This document shows, piece by piece, positions 39,336 to 49,459 of a stretch of 64,000 nt of DNA (positions are counted from its first letter, which is position 1; the number at the start of each line of letters is the position of its first letter). The notes below the pieces were generated by a model, which searched no databases, was not told the DNA's origin, and worked only from the letters and a program-made list of their open reading frames with translations. The DNA comes from JBGPTK01 sp963797765. Its GTDB lineage: Bacteria > Acidobacteriota > Terriglobia > Acidiferrales > UBA7541. The stretch is from positions 248,001 to 312,000 of the forward strand of contig CAWCQU010000002.1 in NCBI GenBank assembly GCA_963797765.1. The letters run 5' to 3'. Position numbers and translations under genes: made by a program.

Positions 39336-40004
39336 TCAGAGCAGACCGGGAATCCAGCGCCAGCGAACGCGCTGGAGATAGGCCGCGTATTCAGGATCCT
39401 TGCGGAGGAAGTTTTCTTCCACCAGGCTTTTGATGATCCACCAGAAAATGCCCAGCCCAAAAAGCACGGTGTTGATGCGCGAGTACGTATCCAAAGCTGC
39501 GGCTGCGATCGAGAAAAAAACGGCTGTGTAGATTGGGTGGCGGACAAACCGATATGCGCCGTCCGTAACGATGTTTCGTTGCGCGGGCACGAGGCCGATA
39601 TTGCGGCCCAGGCTGATCCGAGCCCAGACCACGATGATCAAGCTGATGATGGCGAGCGAATCGGTGGTCCAGCGCGGCGCGAGCTGAATGCCCGGAGTCC
39701 AGTAGCCGATAGTTAGAAATCCCCAGTAAGTGGCCACCAGAGTGAGCAGCCACAAGAGCGGATCCTTGGTGACGCGCACCGGAGTTCTGCGGATGAGCAT
39801 GGTGAGGGCGCAGAGCGAGATCTCCACGACGTATACGGAATTGGGAATGTCGAATCGAAATTTCTGCAAGGCGATCGCGAGGGGAATCAGAAATGGAATG
39901 CACGCCAGCACTGCCAGCGTCTTATCCACCCATTGCTTGCGAAAAAAGCGGGTGAAGGAGCCTTGGCGCTGATCGATTGCGGTTGGGCTCGCGGTTTCGT
40001 CCAT
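39336..40004 (-). CDS. Isoprenylcysteine carboxyl methyltransferase (ICMT)-like membrane protein
   Basis: The 222-residue integral membrane protein has about five membrane segments and the SAM-binding signature GAYRFVRHPIYTAVFF near 150-165, followed by EENFLRKDPEYAAYLQRVRWRWIPGLL. These are hallmarks of the ICMT/PEMT family. Bacterial members methylate varied small substrates or lipids. The substrate here is unknown. It lies next to tRNA-Glu. Confidence 0.85.
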   Translation of the reverse strand: MDETASPTAIDQRQGSFTRFFRKQWVDKTLAVLACIPFLIPLAIALQKFRFDIPNSVYVVEISLCALTMLIRRTPVRVTKDPLLWLLTLVATYWGFLTIGYWTPGIQLAPRWTTDSLAIISLIIVVWARISLGRNIGLVPAQRNIVTDGAYRFVRHPIYTAVFFSIAAAALDTYSRINTVLFGLGIFWWIIKSLVEENFLRKDPEYAAYLQRVRWRWIPGLL

Positions 40005-40032
40005 TGTTCAGTTTGAAAAGCCGGATTGGAGT

Positions 40033-40107
40033 TGGTAGCGATACCGGGACTCGAACCCGGATTTGAGCCTTGAGAGGGCTCCGTCCTAACCTTTAGACGA
40101 TATCGCC
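40033..40107 (-). tRNA. tRNA-Glu (anticodon CTC)
   Basis: On the minus strand the acceptor GGCGATA pairs with TATCGCT (first pair G-U). The anticodon stem GAGCC/GGCTC closes the loop CTCTCAA, with anticodon CTC. The T arm is CCGGG-TTCGAGT-CCCGG. The discriminator is A at 40036 and the next three bases read CCA, so the tail may be encoded. Confidence 0.93.
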
Positions 40108-40543
40108 AACGCCTTCGCTTGGGGTGCGCCGAGTGTGAGAAGGCCCGGTAAGAATAGCACGCAGAACCAGCGAGAGTAGGCTGGAGCAATTTTCGCACGG
40201 GCGAAAAACCGGCGCAAGTGGATGAGTTGGCCGGTAGCGGGTTACTTTCCGACAACCCGAGTAACCATGAGCTATCCCGGCGTTATCATTCCGGAGAGCG
40301 CGTGATCAGGCGATTGTTCAACACTTAGGCGTGTCGCACCCCGGCGGCTGACCTTCCCCTGTTACAAAACGAATCGGGAGTTAGCCCGCCGCTAGGGCCG
40401 ATTCCGTGATAAGGCAAATTAGGCCGTGCCATGGGGCAGCTTAGGTTCCACAGCAAGCCGGACCTGTAACCGATACAAAAACTCGCCAGATTTCGCGTAG
40501 ACTGCCTGTGAGGATCAAGCGGACTTGGCACCCAGGCAACGGA

Positions 40544-41602
40544 ATGCAGAATACTCACCCAACTGAATACCTATCACAGAAATTTCGAGCGTTGCGACGG
40601 CTAACGGGCAACACTCCTTTGTTGGGAATCCACTTTCGCTACCGCGGAACGTCGCGCACGATCTACGCCAAGTCCGAACAATTGAACATGACGGGCAGCA
40701 TCAAGGACCGCATGGCCCTGCACATCTTGAGGAAGGCATACGAAGAGGGGAAAATTCATCCTGGCAGTATCATCGCGGAAGCCACCAGCGGCAACACGGG
40801 GATATCTTTTGCGGCTATCGGCTCTGTACTGGGTAATCCGGTATCTATCTTCATGCCCGATTGGATGAGTCACGAGCGCAAGGATCTGATCCGAAGCTAC
40901 GGCGCCAATATTATTTCCGTCAGCAAGGAACAAGGCGGATTTCTTGGCAGCATCCGGATGGCGGAGGAATTTGCCGCGAGCCATCCTGACGTTTTCCTGC
41001 CGCGCCAATTCTCAAATGATGCCAACGTGGAAGCGCACCAGACGACGACAGGTCCGGAGATTAGTGCGCAACTCGAGACTGCGGGTCTTCGGCCCGATGC
41101 ATTCGTGGCCGGAGTTGGCACGGGGGGAACGGTGATGGGGGTTGGGCGATTCCTGCGCGGCAAAAACCCAAGCATCAAGATTCACCCCGTGGAGCCGGCA
41201 GAATCCCCGACGCTTTCGATGGGACACAAAGTCGGCAAGCACCGCATCCAAGGTATCTCCGACGAATTCATACCGGCAATCGTGGATCTTTCGGCGCTGG
41301 ATGAAGTCATTGCAGTTTCGGATGGCGACTCGATTTTGATGGCCCAGAAGTTGGCTGCAAAACTGGGGCTTGCTGTTGGCGTTTCGTCGGGATGCAACTT
41401 TTTAGCCGCCGTGAAAGTGCAGGAACAGCTCGGGCCTGATGCGGTGATGGTTACCGCTTTCCCGGATGACAACAAAAAGTATCTGAGTACCGACCTGCTA
41501 CGGGAGGAGCCTTGCAAGGAAAGCTATTTGGCTCCGGGGATCGAGCTGCTCGGTCTCGAAACCTTTCAGCGCGACTGCGCCTTTTGCAAGAACATCGACT
41601 GA
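40544..41602 (+). CDS. cysK: Cysteine synthase family PLP enzyme with C-terminal CxxC tail
   Basis: The 352-residue protein is a beta-family PLP enzyme that makes cysteine from O-acetylserine and sulfide. LTGNTPLLGI, the PLP lysine in MTGSIKDRMAL, EATSGNTGISFAA (Asn loop), GVGTGGTVMGVGRFL (phosphate loop) and GVSSGCNFLAA are present. I chose ATG 40544 within a longer open frame. The end has an unusual extension, LETFQRDCAFCKNID, containing C-x2-C; ordinary CysK ends earlier. The extension could be a redox or metal site. Confidence 0.85.
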   Translation: MQNTHPTEYLSQKFRALRRLTGNTPLLGIHFRYRGTSRTIYAKSEQLNMTGSIKDRMALHILRKAYEEGKIHPGSIIAEATSGNTGISFAAIGSVLGNPVSIFMPDWMSHERKDLIRSYGANIISVSKEQGGFLGSIRMAEEFAASHPDVFLPRQFSNDANVEAHQTTTGPEISAQLETAGLRPDAFVAGVGTGGTVMGVGRFLRGKNPSIKIHPVEPAESPTLSMGHKVGKHRIQGISDEFIPAIVDLSALDEVIAVSDGDSILMAQKLAAKLGLAVGVSSGCNFLAAVKVQEQLGPDAVMVTAFPDDNKKYLSTDLLREEPCKESYLAPGIELLGLETFQRDCAFCKNID

Positions 41603-41707
41603 CCCGCGGACCCCGAGATTCATTACCCTGAAGTTTTCAACGGTGGCTTCTTTCGATGATGTTCAATCTCCAATCAGCATGGCGGGCTAAGACGGAATTA
41701 GGCTGGG

Positions 41708-43109
41708 CTAGACCGGTTTCTCGGCACGAAGCGGCGGGATGTTTTGATTCAGGCGGAAGAAATTGTGCGGGTCGTAGTGAGTTTTGACGCCCACGAGGCG
41801 ATCCCAGCGCGCGCTGTAGGCTTCCTTCACGCGATCGTCTTCGTCGCCACTCATGAAGTTTACGTAGACTCCGGGCTTCATTGCGGGACGGAGATCTTTG
41901 AACGTCGAGCGGACCCAGGTGACATTCGCGGCGTCTTTGGAAGGATCGGTCCAATCCGCGAGCAGATTCATGACGAAGGGAGCGGAGCGATCGCCGAATG
42001 CGGTTTCATGCGCATGCACTCGTCCCGCAGCGCCGCCCATGTGCGCCAGTTCAATTTGGGTGCGTGGCGACGGGATGGAACCGAGAGACGCCACCATCCG
42101 GCCGATAGTGTCGTCGGTAAGTGTTTTGAAGAATCCAGATTTTGTGTAGTAGCGGCGGCCGTGCGGGAAATCTTTATCGGCCATTGTCTGCAAGTCCAGA
42201 AAAGAAATGGTGCGGTGCGAGACGACGAGCGGATGGCCGATCGAGAGAATGTGTTCCATGTGCTTGCGGCCTTCCTGTTCTTCTCCAAGCCAGACGATGC
42301 TTTCGCTGAGCGCCGGGCGACCGCGCAATTGCGGGGGCAAATCTTCGGTATCGGGAGCAAGAACCAGGGAAATATTCCATTTTAGTTCGTCCGGTGCATC
42401 GGCCATGAAGTCGCGCCAGTAACGAAGCACCAGGGGAATATCGTCATGGAAACAGAGGCCGCCGCTTAGCATTACGGATTTCAGGGGATGCAGCTTGAGT
42501 TCGAATTCCGTGACGACGCCGAAATTTCCTCCGCCTCCCCTCAAAGCCCAAAATAAATCGGGATTCTCGCGCGCATCGGCATGAACCAGGGAACCATCGG
42601 CCGTGACCAGTGTGAATCCAAGAACGTTGTCGCAGGAAAGGCCGTGCAAGCGCATGAGCCAGCCGGTGCCTCCTCCCAGGATCAGCCCGGCCGCGCCAGT
42701 ATGCGAGACGACTCCCGCGGGATAGACGAGGCCGAATTGCTGCGTAGCCGTATCGATTGAGCCGAGCAGACAGCCGCCGGCAGCGCGCGCCCGGCGGGCT
42801 TTTTCGTCTACTGTCACTTGGCGCAAGAGAGATAAATCGATCACCAGTCCTTGATCGCAGGTGCTGAAGCCGGCCAGGCTGTGCCCGCCGCATCGAACTG
42901 CTGTGAGAATTCCCGCCTCTGCGGCGCTCCGCACGGCGGCTTGAACATCGGATCACATCGGCACAGCGGGCGATTAGACCGGGCCTGCGCGCTACCATTC
43001 CGTTCCAGATTCGGCTTGCTTCGTCGAAATTAGGATCTTCCGAGCGGAATAGGTTTCCTTTGAATTTCTTGCTAAGCTGGGAGTGGATTTCTTCGATGGG
43101 TTTGAGCAA
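41708..43109 (-). CDS. FAD-linked oxidase of the BBE type, one frameshift
   Basis: The product is about 466 residues. An FAD-binding PCMH domain contains VRCGGHSLAGFSTCDQGLVIDLS (the usual His-linked flavin site) and GLILGGGTGWLMRLHGLSCDNV, and the C-terminal BBE segment is YDPHNFFRLNQNIPP. These enzymes oxidise sugars, alkaloids or alcohols with O2 or another acceptor. The first 50 residues are read in another frame to the break near 42955. TTG 43109 is preceded by AGGAG at eight bases. Signal peptide not evident. Substrate unknown. Confidence 0.85.
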
Positions 43110-43459
43110 CGGCCAGTCTCCTGAAGCTATCTATTTGACATACACCGCTATGCGAAGCAAGAGATCGCGATCTTTTTTCGCAGGTGTCCTCGAAGGTAGG
43201 GAGAATGCGCTTGACCTAGTAACCAATCGGGCGGGCATGGCGTCGAATGTTGATAGTTTAGAGCAGGGTGAATTGTGACTAGCCGGTTGGACGCTCGCGT
43301 CCCTTCTTTCGCCCTAGGGAAATACCTCCCGCTCGTCGGAATCTCTGCTGCTTTAATTTCGCTGCTGTTCGATTTTGACTCCGTCCCTCGGTGCGCAGCC
43401 GCGTTGTCCCATTCGCTTGATGAGCACGCTTAACATTTTGCAGGAGCTGCGAGCAGGAG

Positions 43460-44161
43460 ATGCCCGGCAGATCTCCGGGCCGCTGGCAGGGTCCGAAGCC
43501 AAACAGGCAGCGCTGGGTCCGCGCCAGACTGCTCCGAGCTGGCAACTCGGATCAGTCCGATGACCAAGCGAAGGCCACTTGGACCAAGCGCATCCTCGGA
43601 ATTATTCCCAATTTTCAAGCTGTGAGCGTCGATACCTATTTGCCTCCCCTTTCGGTAAAACAGAAGTTCTGGATCGCGACCCAAAACAGTTTCGACTACT
43701 CCGCATTTATATCTGTCGGGATACAGTCGGGAGTGGAACAGGTCACCAACACCTATCCCGAGTTTCGCCAGGGAGCGGCGGGCTTCGGCCGCTACTATTG
43801 GCATACATTCGCGGACCAAGCCGTCGGAAACTACGTCGTCGGAGCAATTTTCCCGTCGATTACGCACGAAGATTCGCGCTTTTACATTCTTAATCGCGGC
43901 GGATTCTGGCACCGCGCTGTCTATGCTTTTAGCCGAATTGTAATCACGAGAAACGACGCAGGAAGCAGGACCTTCAATATCTCTGAAATCGCGGGAAACG
44001 CCTCGGTAGCCGCTATCAGCCCGCTCTACTATCCGAGCCAGGAACGCAACTGGAACGAATATGGCGAGCGATGGGCCACTTCCGTCATCATGGATGGAGT
44101 TTTCAACCTTCTTCAGGAATTCTGGCCGGACATCAACCACAAGATTTTGCACCGGCACTAA
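43460..44161 (+). CDS. Conserved acidobacterial-type hypothetical protein, N-terminus unclear
   Basis: The C-terminal 190 residues are coherent: RILGIIPNFQAVSVDTYLPPL, FDYSAFISVGIQSGVEQ, YYWHTFADQAVGNYVVGAIFPS, and ERWATSVIMDGVFNLLQEFWPDIN. I recall similar proteins in this phylum, of unknown function. The predicted start is poor and lacks a signal peptide. Upstream, hydrophobic LPLVGISAALISLLF and then LTPSLGAQP occur in two other frames (43315-43400), which together would make a signal peptide, so frameshifts probably break the N-terminus. Confidence 0.6.
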   Translation: MPGRSPGRWQGPKPNRQRWVRARLLRAGNSDQSDDQAKATWTKRILGIIPNFQAVSVDTYLPPLSVKQKFWIATQNSFDYSAFISVGIQSGVEQVTNTYPEFRQGAAGFGRYYWHTFADQAVGNYVVGAIFPSITHEDSRFYILNRGGFWHRAVYAFSRIVITRNDAGSRTFNISEIAGNASVAAISPLYYPSQERNWNEYGERWATSVIMDGVFNLLQEFWPDINHKILHRH

Positions 44162-44343
44162 ATTGATTTTTGCACGCGACGGAGTCCGTCATTTTCAGAC
44201 GACTTTGTGGCGCGCCGTACAGCGCATCCGCCGCTGCCCTCATCCGATCCACCCCAATATTCAGCCGCGAGGGTCCCACTCACTCCGCCTCCTCCGGCTA
44301 TAATCACTCAAAATTATTCCTACAACGTGCCTGAAAACTTGGA

Positions 44344-44395
44344 AACGCCATTTTCCCGAATGGCGTTTGGCTCGCCGCCAATCCGAAGATTGGCG
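44344..44395. repeat. Tandem hairpins between convergent genes
   Basis: AACGCCATT/AATGGCGTT (44344-44367) and CGCCAATC/GATTGGCG (44376-44395) are perfect stems. They lie between the 43460 gene and the lactate permease and may act as a bidirectional terminator, though no T run is present. Confidence 0.4.
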
Positions 44396-44439
44396 TTCCC
44401 GGGATTGTCTTTATCGTTTTCCACTGAATCCCTGGTGCA

Positions 44440-46065
44440 CTATTTCACCCAGTGCGGCGCGACGTAGGAATAAAACAGGGCGATCAATCCGGTGACCGAT
44501 GCCAGCGCGATACTGTGTCGAAGCGTGAAGCGAAAAAGTTTGGCTTCTTCTTCCCGCTTCATTCCTGTGGCTGCCGCGGCCACGGCGATGCTTTGCAGGC
44601 TGATCATTTTCCCCATCACCCCGCCGCTGGAATTCGATGCAGCCATCAGGATGGGATTTAAGCCCAGGCGGTTTGCGGTCACGACTTGTAAATTTCCAAA
44701 TAAGGCGTTACTCGAGGTGTCGCTGCCAGTAAGAAAAACTCCAAGCCAGCCGAGCAGCGAGCTGAAAAAAGGAAACATGACTGCCGTGGCTGCGAAAGCC
44801 AGGCCCAATGTGGCTGTGGCACCGCAGTAATTCATCAAGAAGGCCAGCGCCAGGACGGTTGCAATGGTAGTCAGCGGGAACAGTAATTGCTTTCCGGTTG
44901 AGAACAACAGACGGATTGTTTGCCCGGGCGGCATCCGCAGAACGAGAGTGGAGATCAGCGACGCAAACATACAAGCAGTGCCCGATACGGAAAGCCAGTT
45001 CAAAGTGTAGATCGCGCCGTAAGGAGCCGCGGAAGTGACAACCGGAGGCATCCGTAACACTTGATTATGCAAGACCGGCCAGTGGAGCGAGACGGTAAGA
45101 GAATTGAGGCCAATTTTTACTGCTTCCATGCCCCACAGCAAAACGAAAATCACCAGCAACAAATAAGGCGTCCAGGCCATCAGCAGTTCACCGACAGAAT
45201 AATGCGGAATGCCGCTCGCGGTGGAATTTTCCCCCAGATTTTCTTCAATCGCTGCCGGCTTCCAGAATTTGAGCAGAACGATGAGCGTAATCATCGCCGC
45301 CACCGACGCAAGAATATCCGTAAGGGAAGGTCCAAGGACATTTGAAACAAATAATTGAGTGCCTGCAAACGCCACACCGCACGCCAAAGCAGCTGGAAAC
45401 ACCGCCTTCAGCGCGCGCCATCCTCCCATCACAACCACAAGGTAGGCCGGAATGAAGAGCGAGACCGGAGCGCAGATTCGCCCGACGTTTGCGCTGAGGC
45501 TGTGCAGGGGCAAGCCGGTAATTCCGCTCAATGTGATCAGCGGAATTCCGATAGACCCAAACGCCACAGGAGAAGTATTGGCCAATAAACAAATGGAGGC
45601 TGCGTAGAACGGCGAAAACCCCAACCCGGTAAGCATGGCCGCGGCCACGGCGACGGGAGTTCCGAATCCGCAAGCGCCTTCAATGAATGCGCCAAAGGCA
45701 AAGGCAATCAACAATGCCTGCAGGCGGGTATCGCGCGTCAGGCTGCCGATGGAATCCTTCACCACTTCAAATTTGCCCGTCTCCACCGTCACTCGATACA
45801 GCACGATGGCCCAATAAACAATCCAGCCGATCGGAAATAAACCGAACGCGGCGCCATAGGTGAGCGCGGCTAAACTGTGGGCAATCGGCATGCGATACAC
45901 CAGCACGGCAAGAAGTTCGGCTGAGCCCAGGCCAATAAGCGAAGATTTCCAGGAAGGCAATTTTTTGATGCCGAGCGTGTAGACAAGAACAAAAATCGGG
46001 ATGGCCGCTACAAGGGCGGAGAGTCCAAGATTTCCAGCGACGGGCGTGTAGATTTGGGGCCACAT
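44440..46065 (-). CDS. lldP: L-lactate permease family transporter
   Basis: The 541-residue integral membrane protein has some 12-14 segments and the family signatures GAFIEGACGFGTPVAVAAAM and CLLANTSPVAFGSIGIPL, plus LTGSDTSSNALFGNLQV near the C-terminus. It imports lactate, and in some members glycolate, with protons. I chose ATG 46065 because the residues before it are not hydrophobic. It follows the D-lactate dehydrogenase gene by 108 bases, which supports lactate as substrate. Confidence 0.92.
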   Translation of the reverse strand: MWPQIYTPVAGNLGLSALVAAIPIFVLVYTLGIKKLPSWKSSLIGLGSAELLAVLVYRMPIAHSLAALTYGAAFGLFPIGWIVYWAIVLYRVTVETGKFEVVKDSIGSLTRDTRLQALLIAFAFGAFIEGACGFGTPVAVAAAMLTGLGFSPFYAASICLLANTSPVAFGSIGIPLITLSGITGLPLHSLSANVGRICAPVSLFIPAYLVVVMGGWRALKAVFPAALACGVAFAGTQLFVSNVLGPSLTDILASVAAMITLIVLLKFWKPAAIEENLGENSTASGIPHYSVGELLMAWTPYLLLVIFVLLWGMEAVKIGLNSLTVSLHWPVLHNQVLRMPPVVTSAAPYGAIYTLNWLSVSGTACMFASLISTLVLRMPPGQTIRLLFSTGKQLLFPLTTIATVLALAFLMNYCGATATLGLAFAATAVMFPFFSSLLGWLGVFLTGSDTSSNALFGNLQVVTANRLGLNPILMAASNSSGGVMGKMISLQSIAVAAAATGMKREEEAKLFRFTLRHSIALASVTGLIALFYSYVAPHWVK

Positions 46066-46173
46066 GCAATCAAGACCTTTGGGCAAGTACGATCTCAAGC
46101 GTGATGTTGTTCATCTCGATGCGGCGCTGGCCGGTTCGCTTCCGGCACGGCTCACTTGCCGTTGATCATCATA

Positions 46174-49150
46174 TTATTTCGCGTTGGCCGATTGCCGGGC
46201 TTCGAGCGCAAGTTGAATTACTTCGGCCAGGTGATATGCGCGCCGGCCCGTGCTTTGATATACCTGCTCGCGGCAACTGAACCCGTCCGAGACAATCAGA
46301 GTGTCCTGGCTTGCTGCGCGGACGGCGGGCAACAATACACGTTCTCCAATCGCTTGCGCAATCTCGTATTTCTCGCGGTCGAATCCAAATGGTCCAGCCA
46401 TTCCGCAGCAGCCGGAATCTAACGAGGTCAAATCCAAATCCATTTTGCGCAGCAGGGATTCCGCGTGCGTCATTTTCATCATTGCTTTTTGATGGCAATG
46501 GCCGTGCAGCACCGCCTTGCCGGCAAGCCGGGGAGGGGCATACCCGGGCGCGTGGTATTCCAGGAATTCGCTCAGCAGGAAGATCTGCGTGCGCAATTGA
46601 TCCGCCAGCGGATCGCTGGGGAACAAATTGTGAAGTTCATCGCGGAACACGGATGCGCAGCTCGGTTCAAGCACGATGATCGGCGTGCCGCTCTTGATTT
46701 CGTTTTCAAGCGCATCCAGAATCCGGCGGAGGTAGCGCTTCGCATCGTCCAGCATTCCGAAATCGTAGAGCGGGCGGCCGCAGCAAAATTGCCGGCCGGG
46801 AATGCTCAAATCGAACCCTGCATTTTCGATCACTTGCACTGCGGCCTGTCCGGCTTTGGGATGAAAATAATTCGTGAACGTGTCCGTCCAAAGGAGCACT
46901 CGTCCAGCGGATTTTGCCGGCCGCGGAGCTGCGGAAGAACTTCCTCCAACCAGGGGAATTCCTCGTTGCCTTGCCCAATTGCGAAAAGTCTGGGAAGCGA
47001 GCATGGGAAATTCGCGCTGCTTTGCCATGCCCAGAAGGTTTTTGAGTGCGTGGCTTGAACCCGGCGCATGCGTCATCCAATTTGAAATCGCCGGAGTGAG
47101 CGATCCCAGCCGCGCCCACTTGTCAATGTATCCGAAAGCGTAAGCGCGAATTGGCCGCATCCGGCCTTCGTAGTAATGGGAGAGGAATTCGGCTTTGTAA
47201 GTGGCAATGTCGACGTTTACCGGGCACTCGCTCTTGCACGCTTTGCAGGAAAGACAAAGGTCGAGCGACTTTTTCACGTGTTCGTCTTTCCAACCGCCCT
47301 TCACCACTTCGCCCTGCAGCAATTCGAAGAGCATGTGGGCGCGGCCTCGCGTGCTGTGCTCTTCTTCCATCGTCGCGCGGTAGCTGGGACACATGGTTCC
47401 CGAATCGTTTTTGCGGCACGCGCCAATTCCCAGGCAGCGCAAGGTGGCGCGCGAAAACGAACCGCCATCTTCCGGAAATTGGAAATGCGTAGTCACTTGC
47501 AGCGGGTTGTAATCAGCACCGAGACGCAAGTTTTCGCCAGGAGAATACGCGTCGACAACTTTGTGCGGATTCATCTTGCCGTCGGGATCCCACAGCGTCT
47601 TGAACTTGCGGAACGCTTGCATCAACTCCGGGCCAAACATTTTTGGGAGCAAAGCGCCGCGCGACTGGCCGTCTCCGTGCTCTCCTGAAAGCGATCCGCC
47701 ATAACGCAACACCAAATCCGCAGCGCGGTCGATGAATTCCAGGTATTTGCGGATGCCCGGTTCACTAAGCAGGTCGAAATTCACTTGCATGTGAACGCAT
47801 CCGTGCCCGAAATGGCCGTAAAAATGTGCTGAGTAACCGAAATCGTCGAGCAGCTTTCGCAATTCCCGAAGATAAGCGCCAAGTTTTTCCGGCGCCACGG
47901 AGGCATCGTCCCAGCCTTCCCAAACCAACGGCGCCCCTGGAGCAAAATTCCCGGCGCGCGGTCCCGCTTCGCGAATCTGCCAAACTGTCTTTGCTTCGGC
48001 AGCCGTGAAGAGACGCATGTCCGGCGCGCCGGCACCGCGCTTCAGGGCGTCCATCATTTGCCGGGCGCGACGTTCCGTCTCGGCGGAATCGTTCGAGCCG
48101 AGCTCGACCAGAAGAAACCCTCCGCCTTTGGGCAGCAGGTCGACTCCTGGGGTTCGTTTCTTTCTCAGTCCATCGACCATGCTGCCGTCGAATCCTTCGA
48201 GGCCGATGGGAGAGAACTCGAGAATTTTCGGAATATCATCGGCGGCGTGAAATGTGTCCTCGTATCCCAAGCCGACGAGCGAACGCTGCTGCGGGCTCTC
48301 AATCAATTTCAGCTTGGCAGAGAGCACCGTCATGCAGGTGCCTTCGGTCCCTACCAGCGCGCGAGCTACATGAAATCCATTTTCGGGTAGAAGTTCGTCC
48401 AGGTTATAGCCTGAGACTCGCCTGGGAATTTTGGGGAAACGTTCCCTGATCAGCGGCTGCGTAGGTGTCGCGAATTTCAAGCAGACCGCGATAGATTGTA
48501 GCGCGGCGGTCGTTTTGGGCCAGGATCATCTGGAGCTCGGCGTCGCTGGCGCTGCCAACCGTCATCCGTGTGCCGTCGTAGAGCAGAATCTCCAGTTCAT
48601 CGACGTTGTCGACTGTTTTTCCGGCCAACAGGGAATGCGTGCCGCAGGAATTGTTGCCGATCATACCGCCCAAGGTGCAACGGCTGTGAGTGGCGGGATC
48701 GGGCCCGAAAGTGAGCCGGAAAGCTTCCGCCTGATTGCGCAGTTCATCGAGCACGATGCCGGGTTGGACTCGGGCGGTGCGCTGTTCTGGACTAAGTTCT
48801 AGTACCTTGTTCATGTACTTGCTGAAATCGAGAACCACGGCCACGTTGCAGCATTGGCCTGCGAGACTGGTGCCCGCGCCACGCGGCAGAACGGGAGCGC
48901 CAAATTTGCGGCAAATAGCAACGGACGCTTCGACGTCGTCCAAATCACGCGGGAGCACCAAGCCGATGGGCACTTGCCGGTAATTGGAGGCATCGGTGGC
49001 ATAAAGCGCCCGGCTGCCGGGATCGAAGCGTACCTCGCCTCGAATATTTTCTCGCAGCTCAATTTCAAGCCGGTGTGCCTCAGCGAATGCGTCAACTGGC
49101 TTACCGTGCGAACTGAGTGGAAGTTCGTTCATTGAGCTACTGGGAGGCAT
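46174..49150 (-). CDS. One-piece FAD/4Fe-4S D-lactate dehydrogenase-like oxidoreductase (GlcD-GlcF fusion), one frameshift
   Basis: The product is about 992 residues. The FAD-binding half has PRGAGTSLAGQC and GGMIGNNSCGTHS, followed by the FAD-oxidase C domain (HFGHGCVHMQVNFDL). The iron-sulfur half has CLGIGACRKNDSGTMCP and CLSCKACKSECPVNVD and then two CCG-type cysteine domains (FCCGRPLYD, GCCGMAGPFG). The layout matches YdiJ-like or D-lactate/glycolate dehydrogenases. The frame changes near 48440-48450 in CGTTTCCCC. Start chosen as ATG 49150. It is likely membrane-associated and passes electrons to quinone. Confidence 0.85.
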
Positions 49151-49153
49151 CAC

Positions 49154-49459
49154 AAGGGATAGATGATCGGCACAGTTTTTGACTCCGGGCAGACGGCAGA
49201 ATCATGAGCCAAGTGTTGTAGCGACGGCATTCTGACCGCGACTGCTCCGCAAGGGCAAGAAGAATTACCGATGGTCCAGGCCAGTCGCATCCCAGGGTAA
49301 GCACTTTAGGAATGCCATTGGACCCGGTAAAACGAGGAATGTTGACGTATAGTACTAAAAGTCCTAGAACTACACTTCCGTGGCAAAAAGGACACTCTCT
49401 ATCTGCTTTTTTCTGTCCGTCCCCACCCCCTGTCCTAAACTATTAGCCAGGGAAATCCT
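49154..49459. other. Divergent intergenic region of 0.3 kb
   Basis: No gene is supported. A promoter candidate lies at 49342-49370. GTAGCGACGGCATTCTGACC near 49218 resembles another short repeat seen in this phylum. Confidence 0.4.
49342..49370 (+). promoter_or_regulatory. Sigma70-like promoter candidate
   Basis: TTGACG at 49342-49347 and TAGAAC at 49365-49370 are separated by exactly 17 bases, matching consensus at five and four of six positions. It lies 90 bases before the membrane protein gene. Confidence 0.4.
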
